This document shows, piece after piece, positions 45,648-56,128 of a stretch of DNA of 64,000 bases. Every line of letters starts with the position of its first letter. Position 1 is the stretch's first letter. The notes below the pieces were generated by a model. That model had not been told where the DNA came from. It did not search any database and saw only the letters and a program-made list of their open reading frames with translations. The position numbers were made by a program, and so were the translations under genes. Origin of the DNA: Thozetella sp. PMI_491 (lineage: Eukaryota; Ascomycota; Sordariomycetes; Chaetosphaeriales; Chaetosphaeriaceae). The stretch lies in assembly GCA_021432635.1 (NCBI GenBank), contig MU270028.1, positions 1,178,323 to 1,242,322 on the forward strand, written 5' to 3'.

Positions 45648-46428
45648 GCTGTGTGGCTGCTGAGCCTGTTGGGTAAGTAGCTAGATAGGATAAAGGATTG
45701 AAAATATGTTTGTTGAGGGTAGATTTCTACAAGGGATAGATTGTCCTGTTCCTCTGTTTATCTGAAATATTTGATGGGCTGGCTCTAGAAGGAATGCCAG
45801 GTGTCAAATAAGCGGGACCTGAAGGTAGAGAGATACCAGAACGGCTAGAAAGTGGAATGGGACATGTGTCAAGAGAGCCGGGACATTGTGCCCCCGGGCC
45901 CACTTCAAAACCTGATGCAATTTCACGTTGATCATGGAATATATTTCCCAGGAAGTAGCTTGGTAAACAGGGCTGATTAGATTGACTGGCTTCTATCGTG
46001 GAAGACTCCGAGAAGGATGAGTCCGGTTTGGGAGTGGGGCCATCAGGGAGCGCTCCAGCCAATCGGAGCACTCCGACATTTTAGTAAACCACTATGCTCG
46101 TCTGTCAGGCTCCTCTAGCGCCTAGGTAAAGAATGTCACCAACTCCGAATATGGCATCAAGCGAAAAGGCAGTCATCCTGGACGAATATAAAACTCTTGG
46201 GCCTTCCTCATCTTCAGGTTCGAATTTCCATCATCATCCAACACATCCAATCTTCCAATACATCAATCATCCAATCCATCTACGCAATCTAACACATCCT
46301 TCAAACATCAAACCTCGCTTTCCTCAAACCGACAACTCACACAATCGCCTCCATCTCCACAATCTTGCTTAAATAGCACACTGTATTCTCTACCACAAGC
46401 CAGCCCGCTTCCATACACAACCACAGCA
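45648..46428. other. Divergent intergenic region; CA-rich leader of DJ-1 gene
   Basis: The part at 46220-46330 is rich in CATC/CCAAT-like pyrimidine-CA repeats, typical of long leaders of well-expressed fungal genes. No other gene recognised. Confidence 0.45.
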
Positions 46429-47222
46429 ATGGCTCCCGCTCGCCGCGCTCTCATCAGCATCACCTCCGCCCACGCCAGCCTCTTCAATGGCAAGGAGACC
46501 ACTGGTCTCTTCATCAGCGAGGCCCTGCACCCGTACAAGGTGTTGACGGCGGCCGGTTTCGAGGTGGACCTCGCCTCCGAGACGGGCACCTACACCCCAG
46601 ACTGGCTGTCGCTGCAGCCCGACTTCCTGAATGGCGAGGACCTGGCAATCTGGAACAACGAGAACCATGAATTCCGCAAGAAGCTCGACAACATGCCTAA
46701 GGCGTCGGAGCTTGATGGCTCCCGCTACGGTGTCTTCTATGCCTCGGCCGGCCATGCAGCTTTGCTCGACTACCCGACCGCCTCGTCCCTGCAGAAGATC
46801 GCGGAGCAGGTCTGGGCCAACGGCGGCATCGTCTCCTCAGTCTGCCACGGCCCCGCCATTTTCGCCAATATGATTGATCAGGCAACTGGTGAGCCATTGA
46901 TCAAAGGCAAGACCATCACTGGCTTCACTAGCGAAGCCGAGACTACCATGGGAATCGTGGAGGAACTCCAGAGCTGGAAGAGCGAGCTGGTCGAGGAGCT
47001 GGCTGCTCGGCTTGGTGCAAAGTGTAAGTCCCCGGCATTGTCTCCTGCCTAATAAGCTGCAATCTTGGGATAACCAGCTAATCATTTACTCTTCCAGATG
47101 AGCGAGCCCCTGGTATCTGGGATGACTTCCACGTGGTCGACGGGCGGCTCATCACGGGACAGAACCCTGCCAGCGCTGCCTCGACCGCGAGGGCCGTGGT
47201 GGAGGCTTTTGAGAAGCTGTGA
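46429..47222 (+). CDS. DJ-1/PfpI family, Hsp31-type glyoxalase III
   Basis: Two exons (46429-47023, 47098-47222) with a 74-nt intron (GTAAGT donor); 239 residues. The Hsp31 triad is readable: E31 in GLFISEALHPY, the nucleophilic C139 and H140 in VCHGPAIF. The segment FYASAGHAALLDYP precedes it as in glutathione-independent glyoxalases. Function: conversion of methylglyoxal to lactate and protection against carbonyl stress in the cytosol. GC-rich codon use and a pyrimidine-rich leader suggest strong expression. It is convergent with a Zn2Cys6 regulator. Confidence 0.9.
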
Positions 47223-47606
47223 AGCTTGACTAGTAGTTTTTCCTCCTTTCAAGGTTCCTTGGCATGCATCATAGAGGGGGACTTTGCCAATCTGGCTAGA
47301 GAATCTATATAGAAGTTCAGAGTAATTCATATGTCATTAAAATGGTCTTTTATTGAATCATTGTGTCTATAATTTAACCGAGTCGTAATAAGCGTGAGAA
47401 AGATTAACATAGGCCAAGACGACCTCAAGGATGAGGCGATGACACTCGCCCGTGCTTCCAGCACAACTTGTAGGCTTGTCATAAGAAATAAGAAATTCAA
47501 TGAACCAACCTTGCACCGGAGAAACAGATTCAGTCCACGGCATATCAATTCATCAGATAGTCCATTTCTAACACCTGTGTGCTAAATAACGCGGCAAACC
47601 GGCCAT
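47223..47606. other. Convergent 3' intergenic region
   Basis: AT-rich spacer between two convergent genes; nothing recognised. Confidence 0.4.
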
Positions 47607-49841
47607 TTATGCCTCTATCATAATGTTTTCAGTGCTAGGCCAAAGCATATTGAGCTCACTCCACTGGTCAATGTCAAACGCCGTATCAAACACGTCCTGT
47701 AAGAAACCCGTCGAAAAGTCCCCAAACCCTTGCCCACCGACCCCTGAATTCGCCGCCGTGTGATCCGTGGGCCATACAAGTGCCGCACCTAATTCTGCTG
47801 CATTCTCAATTTGATATTGCTGATTTGTTTCGTTGCTGTTTTGCAGAGAGGCTTGCCTTTCCTGACTTTGCTGGACAAGCAGATCGATCTTGGTCGCCAG
47901 CTTTTTAACGACACTAGATGCGCTGGTGGCAACAGCGAAACTGGTGCCAAATATGTCAAATACCGTCAGAGCAAGGTCGATGCTTTTCCTTGCTGCTGTT
48001 GTGGTTGGATTTTGGGGATACGCGAGAGCGAAACCGACGAGGGTCATCGCCCCGTTCCATTGCCACTGGAAGGCCTCGTGCCAGCCCGCCAGAATAGAGG
48101 TTGACGAAAGCACCTCGTGAGTAATGCTCGTCAGGGCCATGGCATGGAGGGCGCCCTTGACAGCTGACTCTTCGGCGAGGGCGCCAACGGGTGCGGGCGA
48201 AAAGGATATGAACGGACGGTAGAGGTTGGTGCTGAGGTGGTGGTACACCAGCTCCAGAAGGATGCGCTGGCGCTGAAGCCAGAGAGGCGCGAACGGCTCA
48301 ATGGCTAGCGATGATCCATCAGTGGAAAACGAGCGGCCGTTGTTCTGGCGCTTGGTCTGTAGCGCTGGGGGTAGCTCCGTCGCCCAGTCATCGAGGTCCT
48401 TCATGCAGGAGTTGAGGAAAGCCGCGTGCGCATCTAGAGCAGACGGGTTATCCCAAATCGACTCGGTGCCGGGATAGGTCATCTCCTTGCTGTAGAACGC
48501 GGTGTGAACCACCCGGGCGGTTTGGAAGAGGCGGGTGTGCTGGAGGCTGAAGCTCAGCCACGTCACATTGTCTCCGAGGGGTGCAAAATTGGATCCGGAC
48601 TGCATTGCAACGTCGAGTTGATCACTCGGGAGCCTCGGTCCCTCGTTGGACTGGGGGATGAGGAATGGGCGGCCGAGCTTCATGCCGATCTTGCTGTCCA
48701 GCATGTAGAGCGCCCACCACAGGCGCTTCCGCAGCTCGCGCTCCTTGAGCGGCATCGTCGCCGGAGGTTCCAGATGGAGGCCGAGCATGTACGCGGTCCG
48801 GACAGCGAGACTATAGGCGCTATCGGCCATGTTCTGGAAGGTCCCACAGCAGAGATAGATGGTGAACAGCAGGTGGCACTGCATGGTGGAGATAGAAGGG
48901 CTCTCCATCTCGTACGCCAGGAGCCTCTGCGAGCGAAGATAGTACCAACGGCCGGACACAGTCGGGTCGCTGCTATTATCCACGACGAGCATCTGCTTAG
49001 TGGCCGGCATCATCGCCACGCCGTACTGCATGGACAAGGCAATGGTGATGTCCGCGAGCGCGGACGGTCTCCTCCCGTTGCCGGCCGATGTCCATAGCGA
49101 TCGGTAGTGGGCCTTGAATTCGGTCTCATCCAGGATGGGAAACAAGGCCGTGTGGTATGATTGCCAATACAGCTCGAGGAAGTACTCCTCCTGCATCGGC
49201 GTCAGATATTCCCCATCTTCGGGATGTGCCGATCCTTGGTCCGGTTCCCGTTGCGGGGCCCGAGACTCGGCGATATTGTCGGACCTGCCAGCAGCCGATC
49301 CGTCGAGCAAGGTGGTCGTGGGGTTGAGGTCGAGCAGATGGTCGGCCGGCGCCGCCTGCTGACGAACGGGATTGAGGAAGGCGGACATGCGGCCGATGAA
49401 GTAGAACAGCGACGAGGCGCCATACCAGGTCTCATTGGGGGAGCGTGCCGTGCGAACATGGATGCCTTTCCAGAAACTCTGCGGGATGCCAAGATCCGAG
49501 TAGATAGTCGGAGCGGACGTGCTCTCGGAAGCAGAAGGAGTGGCGGTGTTGGATGGGGTGAGGCGCAGGTCTAGCGACTCGGATCTGTCCCGCTCTTGCT
49601 TCAGTTCGTGTTCGAGCTCGTTGACCTTTTGCCGGAGACGCTCGATCTCGCGGTAAGCCTGGGGCATCGAGATGGACTGGAGGGCATCGTTGCTGCACTG
49701 GGCGCCCCTGGTCCGGCAGTGCGAACAGGGGACCTGATTGTCACATTTAATTCGATGGCGCCTGCAAAAATCGCACGCCCGGACCACTTGCGCCCGCTTC
49801 GGACGGGCTCGAGGGGCCGGTGGATTCACCGGAGCGCTCAT
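47607..49841 (-). CDS. Zn2Cys6 transcription factor with fungal-trans domain
   Basis: Single exon, 744 residues from this ATG (the frame remains open to 50156, but residues before the ATG at 49841 are promoter-like). The zinc cluster is canonical: CDFCRRHRIKC, five residues, CSHCRTRGAQC, followed by a coiled-coil dimerisation helix (YREIERLRQKVNELEHELKQ). The central fungal-trans domain (YFLELYWQSYHTALFPILDE; AVRTAYMLGLHLEP; LRKRLWWALYMLD) is complete and resembles xylose/xylanase-regulator-like and alcohol-utilisation regulators. It is divergent from a zinc alcohol dehydrogenase gene across 581 bp and may control it. Confidence 0.9.
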   Translation of the reverse strand: MSAPVNPPAPRARPKRAQVVRACDFCRRHRIKCDNQVPCSHCRTRGAQCSNDALQSISMPQAYREIERLRQKVNELEHELKQERDRSESLDLRLTPSNTATPSASESTSAPTIYSDLGIPQSFWKGIHVRTARSPNETWYGASSLFYFIGRMSAFLNPVRQQAAPADHLLDLNPTTTLLDGSAAGRSDNIAESRAPQREPDQGSAHPEDGEYLTPMQEEYFLELYWQSYHTALFPILDETEFKAHYRSLWTSAGNGRRPSALADITIALSMQYGVAMMPATKQMLVVDNSSDPTVSGRWYYLRSQRLLAYEMESPSISTMQCHLLFTIYLCCGTFQNMADSAYSLAVRTAYMLGLHLEPPATMPLKERELRKRLWWALYMLDSKIGMKLGRPFLIPQSNEGPRLPSDQLDVAMQSGSNFAPLGDNVTWLSFSLQHTRLFQTARVVHTAFYSKEMTYPGTESIWDNPSALDAHAAFLNSCMKDLDDWATELPPALQTKRQNNGRSFSTDGSSLAIEPFAPLWLQRQRILLELVYHHLSTNLYRPFISFSPAPVGALAEESAVKGALHAMALTSITHEVLSSTSILAGWHEAFQWQWNGAMTLVGFALAYPQNPTTTAARKSIDLALTVFDIFGTSFAVATSASSVVKKLATKIDLLVQQSQERQASLQNSNETNQQYQIENAAELGAALVWPTDHTAANSGVGGQGFGDFSTGFLQDVFDTAFDIDQWSELNMLWPSTENIMIEA

Positions 49842-50422
49842 TTCGGAAGCTGCACGAGTCACGGGACCGGTGATGTGGCATGCAGTCGGGCGTGGAGCGG
49901 AAGAGATGTCACCGGAGCACTCCGGGCGCCCAAGATCAAGAGGAATCTTAGTAACGGACAAGCGGACCGTCGCTTGGCTGCGGGGTAGCTTTTGCGCACG
50001 TATGCGTGGCCGAAAGGAGTTGTCCGGAAAAGTGGACCGGAGATTTCCAACATCTTTGTCTCCACAACTTTGTGGGTCGGCGCCAGGAGTTGACCTGATT
50101 GGCCAGACCCCGAGTGTTCCCATGCAAATGGCACGTGAATGATGCAAGCAAGACATAGGACATGTAGAGAGCTCCTAGAGTATAAGTAGATATCATAAGA
50201 CTTTCGAGAAGACAGGTTCAGCATCACTGAACATCAATCAGCCTTACAACCACCGGCAAAGACAACTCTCTAAATCTTTCCAATCACCTCAATCTTCATA
50301 CTTGCCAGACACCTTCCTCAATACTTGCCAACTTCCACAGCTCAACATCAACACTCTTCCTACAACCTACAACACGGTTCCGCAGCCACACACCACAAGC
50401 ACTCTAGCACTCTACCGCCGCA
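49842..50422. promoter_or_regulatory. Divergent promoter between Zn2Cys6 regulator and alcohol dehydrogenase
   Basis: The two start codons face away from each other. The right third (50280-50420) is a pyrimidine/CA-rich leader for the dehydrogenase. Several CGG/CCG triplets occur, as needed by Zn2Cys6 factors, but I could not single out a convincing site. Confidence 0.45.
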
Positions 50423-51555
50423 ATGCCGTCCTTCACCGTGTTCAGGGGTTCTAAGAACGGAGACCCCAGGAAGACGATCACATCCCGCCCTGATCAGCTT
50501 GTCGGCGATCAGGTCCTTGTGAGGGTTACTGCCTCAGGCCTCTGCGGCACAGATCTCCACTATGTTAGTCAAATATTATGTCACCGAATTTGGCAATCAA
50601 ATACACGGATGCTAACATTACATAGCACCATTCCGACATGGTTCTAGGCCACGAAGGTGTTGGCGTCGTCGAGGCTGTTGGACCGGACGCCAAGTATCTG
50701 AAGAGGGGCCAGCGCGTGGGCTGGGGCTATCAGACCGACAGCTGCGGCCACTGCGCTGAGTGCCTCAAGGGAGAGGAAGTATTCTGCAAAGAGCGTGCCT
50801 TCTACGGCGAGGCCAACCTCGACCAGGGAAGCTTTGCTTCTCACGCCATTTGGCGCGAGGCTTTCCTCCACCAGATCCCCGACGGCATGAGCGACGAAGA
50901 CGCCGCGCCTTTGCAGTGCGGTGGCGCCACCGTCTTCACCACGCTGGCCGACGTCAAACCCAACGAGACCATCGGCATCATGGGCGTCGGCGGCCTCGGC
51001 CATCTGGCCATCCAATTTGCCGCCAAGATGGGCTGCCGCGTAGTCGTGCTGTCTGGATCTGATAGCAAGAGGGTACAGGCCATGGAGCTCGGCGCCCGCA
51101 AGTTTGTCGCCATGAACCAGGTGAAAAGCCAGGGGCTCAAGGACTGGTGGCCGCTCACCCGGCTGCTCGTCACCACTGCGGTTCAGCCTGACTGGTCAGT
51201 CGTGCTGCCCATGATGGCACCGAAGGCGCGCATCTATCCTCTCACCGTTTCGAGCGGCAACTTGGAGATCCCCTACATGCCGCTCATCCTCGAGGGTCTC
51301 ACCGTGCAGGGATCTGTCGTCGCCACCCGGGCTGTCCACAGGGACATGCTGGAGTTTGCTTCCATTCACGGAATCCGGCCGATCATTGAGAAGTACCCTA
51401 TGACCGAAGAGGGAATCAAGATTGCAATGGACCGGTTGACGAGGGGTAAGGTGTTCTACAGGGCAGTTCTCGTGCCCCAGCTCGAGGAGCGATCCAAGAC
51501 CAGCCGTGGCGAAATAGCCATCCCCACCAGGGAGCAGGAGGTCGCTGTATATTGA
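50423..51555 (+). CDS. Zinc-dependent alcohol dehydrogenase (NADP, CAD/Adh6-like)
   Basis: Two exons (50423-50563, 50626-51555), a 62-nt intron; 356 residues. Catalytic zinc ligands begin with C41 in GLCGTDLHY and GHEG (H56, E57); the structural zinc is held by C87, C90, C93 and C101 in DSCGHCAECLKGEEVFC. The dinucleotide-binding site is GVGGLGHLA with SGSDSKR after the second strand. The family reduces aldehydes to alcohols, often aromatic or medium-chain. The intron lies within the zinc motif, so the gene was split into two frames until joined. It probably responds to the divergent regulator. Confidence 0.9.
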
Positions 51556-52011
51556 GGCATGTGATAGATGAGATAATTGGCGCCAAGGCGGTTTGTTTTA
51601 GCGTACTGCATAACTAGATAATTGGTATAGAATATATTCCTTCGTGCACATTTCGAGTCCCACTGAGAGCGCGATGAAACCTCCAAACTACACGCTTGAG
51701 GAGCGGCCATTATACTATATCTAGGTTGATTATACCTACCAAGGTTAAGGAAATACCTAATCACTTAATGTCGCACAAATACGTTGGGAAGATAGTGAGC
51801 CTCTGGGTACAAAGTGAAGTGATCGTATTGATCTATATACTGACAGAGAGGGAGCTCTGCCGCTCTTATATAGCCACCAGCGAGCAGGTGGCTCCCTGCC
51901 CCCTGTGATGGGCCTGGCGTTGGCTGACCGCTGCTGGTCGCCAGCGGACCGGGTCTGGCAGGAGCTGGTGATATCACGTGCATTGAGAAAAGCGAGTACT
52001 GTGTACGATAC
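51556..52011. other. Convergent 3' intergenic region
   Basis: Nothing recognised. Confidence 0.4.
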
Positions 52012-53864
52012 TTAACAAATATGAATCGGTCTTATCTCAACAGTATAAACCTCGTCGATGTAGTCCCATAACGCTTGAAAAATATTAATCTGAATAGGTT
52101 CCTGGGAAATATCCGTTGTGTCTGAGGTGGTGGAAAGCACATGTCGCCTCAAGTCGGCGTATATATCGGGAAGATTATCCCTGATCTGGCCTAGGAATGG
52201 CGGAAATAGATAGGGCCTCGTTCCTCGGTCACTTGGAAAATAACTCCAAAAGGCGGTTTTCGGGATAATCTCCCAGCATCTGTAGATTGCCCTAATTTGA
52301 GGATATGCGGAAAGCTTATGTAGATTCCTAACGGAGTCCTGTACTGGTTCCAGATTTATGAGGCCCGATTCGATGGTCAACCACCCGAGCCTGGGAAACT
52401 CGCGTTTCAAAAATTTCGAGATTGGCGATATATGTTCCATACAGATATATGTCTCGTTGGACACTTGGCTGCATCATTGGGCTCGCATAATAAAAGGTGA
52501 TGATAAGCACGTCGGTCGAAAACCTCAGTCGAACTCGAGTTTCCATTTCTGAGCTCCAGCTCTAGAAAGCTGATTTCCCCTTGGCTTAAATCCGTCTTGA
52601 TCGGTTTGGGTAGAAAGTCTGTGGCTTCTTCCCACCTAATATCCCGTCGCTGTAGCGTCGATAGGGGGCGACTCCAATCCGGAACCCATGATGGGAGACT
52701 GGCTGATATTGTCTCGGTGCCTTCAGGTAATCCTCTAAAAGCTCTGATAAAAACTGGCCGAGTCCCAACCGTACTTATGAGATGAATCGCAGTTTTCGTG
52801 TATACTTCGCGAACAGACAAACGATAATCGGGCTGTATCACCTCGCGCTCCCCTTGAGAAAGAAGACCGCAAAGCGCGTAAACTTTGTCTCTAAGGTCTC
52901 CAGCCTCGCAGTTTGAAGCGAGATCAAGGAGCCTGAGCAGCTGGTCAGGTCTTGTATACGTTTTATAGTCGAAAAATAACACCGGCGGGAGTTCTATAGT
53001 TTGCTGTGCGGTATATTTGCCATCTTCCTGCTGGATTGGAACGTCGGTAAAGGGTATCCTAGGCACGGGCTTGACGGATACTGGCGAGGTAGGATCCGCA
53101 AGTTTTAAGGCGACAAACCGCTCCACGCTAAGCGTAGACCAGCTCGTAGTGAAATCTCCGCACAATAAAACTGCCTTTCTTGCGAGAGCGACTTCTTGAA
53201 GAACCCAGACGCGACGAAAGTATCGCCTAGAGAGCAAAAGCTCAAGGGCGTCCTTTCTCTTAGGAGATCTTATCGCCCATGATTGACTTTTACCATTGTC
53301 CAGGTCCATATGAGAAGCCAATTCGCGGAGGACCCAAGAACTGTCATGCTGCTCTTCGCCGATATATATGAGCACGGCTGCCGCCCTGGAATATATCTGC
53401 GGCATGAGGCTAACTTGGTGGCCTCGCTCGTCTATATTGTCCTGGTCAATACATATGGCGTCTATCCATACTCGTCTGGCAGTCCATCGCATGCGAGCCC
53501 TCTTCAGGGCATTGTGGCAATTTTGTGTGATTGAAAATGCCTTCGAATTCACCCGTATGGTCTGGCTTTTGGTGGTGTCGCCATCCTCGTCCGACCAGGT
53601 GTACGAAATTGCTTCATATGTTGATGGTTTGGCCATATCAACAACGATAAGACGGCAGGAAATCGGCTCTTTAAAATCTCCTGGGTCTAGATCCAATATC
53701 CGGTATTCGTTTCGCTGTCTGAGGGGAGGATGGGCAGGCTCATTTTCCACTGGCGCAAGAGGCTCGGGGATGCCTTCTATGGAGCCGCAGCTCAAGCACG
53801 ATGTCACGCCATCGAATTGATAAGGGTCAAATCGCGAACAGCTAGGATCGTGCCAGCTATCCAT
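52012..53864 (-). CDS. HET-domain (heterokaryon incompatibility) protein
   Basis: The main exon runs from 53864 to about 52511. The N terminus has a Cys cluster (CSRFDPYQFDGVTSCLSCGS), followed by a full HET domain: YEAISYTWSDEDGD (from residue 83), ITQNCHNALKRAR, RRVWIDAICIDQ, MPQIYSRAAAVLIYIGE and RRVWVLQEVALA. DLRDKVYALCGLL follows, as in most HET proteins. If a 47-nt intron (52464-52510) is removed, the frame continues to 52012 (601 residues); unspliced, it stops at 52407 (485 residues). The donor is weak, so the C terminus is uncertain. HET proteins trigger cell death on fusion of unlike individuals. The gene is divergent from the first enzyme of the metabolite cluster. Confidence 0.8.
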
Positions 53865-54550
53865 CGTGTGGGCTAGTCTTGGAGGGTCAAGTGGGAGTTG
53901 GTATTTAGGATGTTGATGTGTTGAATAGGAATTGGGCTCAAGAGGACAGGTATCCGATGCTGCATATCAAGCAATGTGGCTGTGCATCTGACGACTTTGC
54001 CTGTACGAGCCTGAATGCGGGGCACATCCTAACAAAGCGCCGCCGGTTGGTGGGGTTTTCAGTAGAACCAGAGGACTCTCAATGGTGCGACTATATCGCG
54101 GCAGTAAGCGGCAGGAGTTGGACACAATCGAGTGCTTTGCCGGGTTGAGAGTTGCATAGGGGCAAGGGACAGCATGCAGGTTGGCAATAAAATGATGCAG
54201 GTCAGCGCGGCATCGATGCAACTTTGTCAGCAGATGACGCGACCCCGTGCTCGGTCTCAACGCGACCAGAGTCTGGTCAAGACGTCACCAATACCCCCGT
54301 CCCATAGAGACGAGTACCGGTATTTCACGTCCTTGTCCTATGGGTCTCGCTCGTCACGCCGCTTGGCGCCTGCTCCCTCCCCTCTCGACCATGGGAATGC
54401 AACGATGGGTATGATTACTGATGGTGGCTGGGCTGACGTCTGGCGACTCTGAGACATAAAAACATGGCGTCGTCCCCATTGCGTCGTCCAAATTGCAGCT
54501 CATTGCAGCCCATAGAGGACGAATTGGCGAGCTGGCACACATAGTGAAAA
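53865..54550. promoter_or_regulatory. Divergent region between HET gene and FAD oxidase gene
   Basis: 686 bp with promoters for both genes. No repeat or other gene recognised. It marks the probable left border of the enzyme cluster. Confidence 0.4.
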
Positions 54551-56051
54551 ATGGCCATCTCAAAGTCGTGGATATACAGATGCTGGCTGGGCATTGTTCC
54601 CTATGTTCTGGCTCTAGCTAAGGGAGCCACTGCAGGACACCACCCGCTCCCGATCATCTACAAGGATGTAGCGATTCTAGGTGGAGGCGCAAGCGGCACC
54701 TACTCAGCAGTTCGCCTCCGCGAGGATTTTGGAAAAAGCGTCCTTCTAATTGAGATGGAGCCCTTCTTGGTAGGCATACCGCCCTGTATACGAAGGAGCG
54801 ATTAAGGCTAACGATGCGCAACAGGGCGGCCACGTCAATACCTACACTATCCCCGAAACTGGCGAGGCGTTCAACTATGGAGTCCAGTCCTATATCGACT
54901 ACAAGGGCGCCAAAGCCTTCTTTGAGCGATTTGGGATCCCACTGCAACCAAATGTTCTCTTCGCTAGCGACACTATATACGTGGATCCGAACACTGGCCA
55001 GTTGCTCACCAATGTCCCTCCTCCTCCGCCAATCAATGCCTCAGTAAGTGCGCTCCAGAAGTACCACGATTTGATCGCGCCCTGGGACGATATCATGCTG
55101 CCGGGATACTGGGACTTCCCTCCTGGAGATCAAATCCCTCCTGATTTACTGCTGCCGTTCCGGGATTTCGCTGCCCAGAATGGCTTGGAAGACATGGCGC
55201 CGATCCTCGCTGTCGTTTCTGGGCAAGATATAAATTCGACGAATCCAGTTCTGTTCGTTGCGAAGAACTTTGGCACCCCTGTAGTAGAAGGATTTCTTGA
55301 CAACACCTTCTTCGATGCAATCCCTTTCAACAACTCCTTGCTATACGGGGACGCGGAACGGCTCTTGGGAGACGACGTGGCGCTCACCAGCACTGTTGTG
55401 GAAGCAACTCGGCAAAAGGATCACGTCCGTCTTGTAGTGGAGAATTTTCAGACTAGAGCGAGGACCTTAGTAATCGCTAAGCGTCTTCTCATAGCTTCTC
55501 AGCCATCGCTCGATAATCTGGCAGTTTTTGGCCTTGACGACCAGGAGAAGACGGTATTCAACACATGGTCCTACGGAACGGTATACACAGCCGTGCTAAA
55601 AACGAACCTAATTCCCGACAACACCTCTATTTCGTTCGTCACTCCTGCGAACTCGACAAGCACACCGAAACCATACGGCTTCACCCTTACATGGAACGGG
55701 GTGTCTAGCTACTACTGGATCATCTTCTTTTCCCAGGTGAGCATGAGTGCGGATGAGGCAGAGGAGGCCATCGTCGGGCAGATGAATATTCTGTACGAAG
55801 GCGGTGCTTTTCCACCCATCGGGAGCAGCACTCCGAGCTCGGAAGTTGTTTCCATTTCGAACCACTCCAGTGTCGGGTGGGGTGAAGGTGTTCAACAGCA
55901 GCTACAAGCCGGGTTTATCCAGGATCTGTATGCCCTTCAGGGCCACAAGAATACGTGGTACACAGGAGGGCTCTGGTGCCCGGACTACTCTAGCAACGTC
56001 TGGGCTTTCACAGACACTCTCATACCGAAGCTCCTAAAGGGGATTCATTAG
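54551..56051 (+). CDS. Secreted FAD-dependent amine-oxidase-like oxidoreductase
   Basis: Two exons (54551-54769, 54825-56051), a 55-nt intron; 481 residues. An N-terminal hydrophobic stretch (LGIVPYVLALAKGATAG) is a signal peptide or anchor. It is followed by KDVAILGGGASGTYSAVRL, the FAD Rossmann motif (GGGASG, residues 44-49), and E68 in LLIEME for the ribose contact, then GGHVNTY. The overall layout resembles beta-cyclopiazonate-dehydrogenase-like flavoproteins, which act late in fungal indole or peptide pathways. Several N-glycosylation sites (NNS, NTS, NSTS) fit passage through the secretory system. First gene of the putative cluster. Confidence 0.82.
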
Positions 56052-56128
56052 GCACTAGACAATATTTATTTTGCCTATATTACAGAAGCCCTTCTATTGC
56101 TACACGACACGCCCCGTGCCTTCTGGCT

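Noticed and set aside
48504-49097. 197-codon plus-strand open frame
   Set aside because: A shadow of the large Zn2Cys6 gene on the minus strand; Arg/His/Gly-rich composition without motifs.
49842-50156. N-terminal extension of the Zn2Cys6 frame upstream of 49841
   Set aside because: The frame is open by chance; the sequence before the ATG at 49841 has no domain, and the zinc cluster is normally close to the N terminus.
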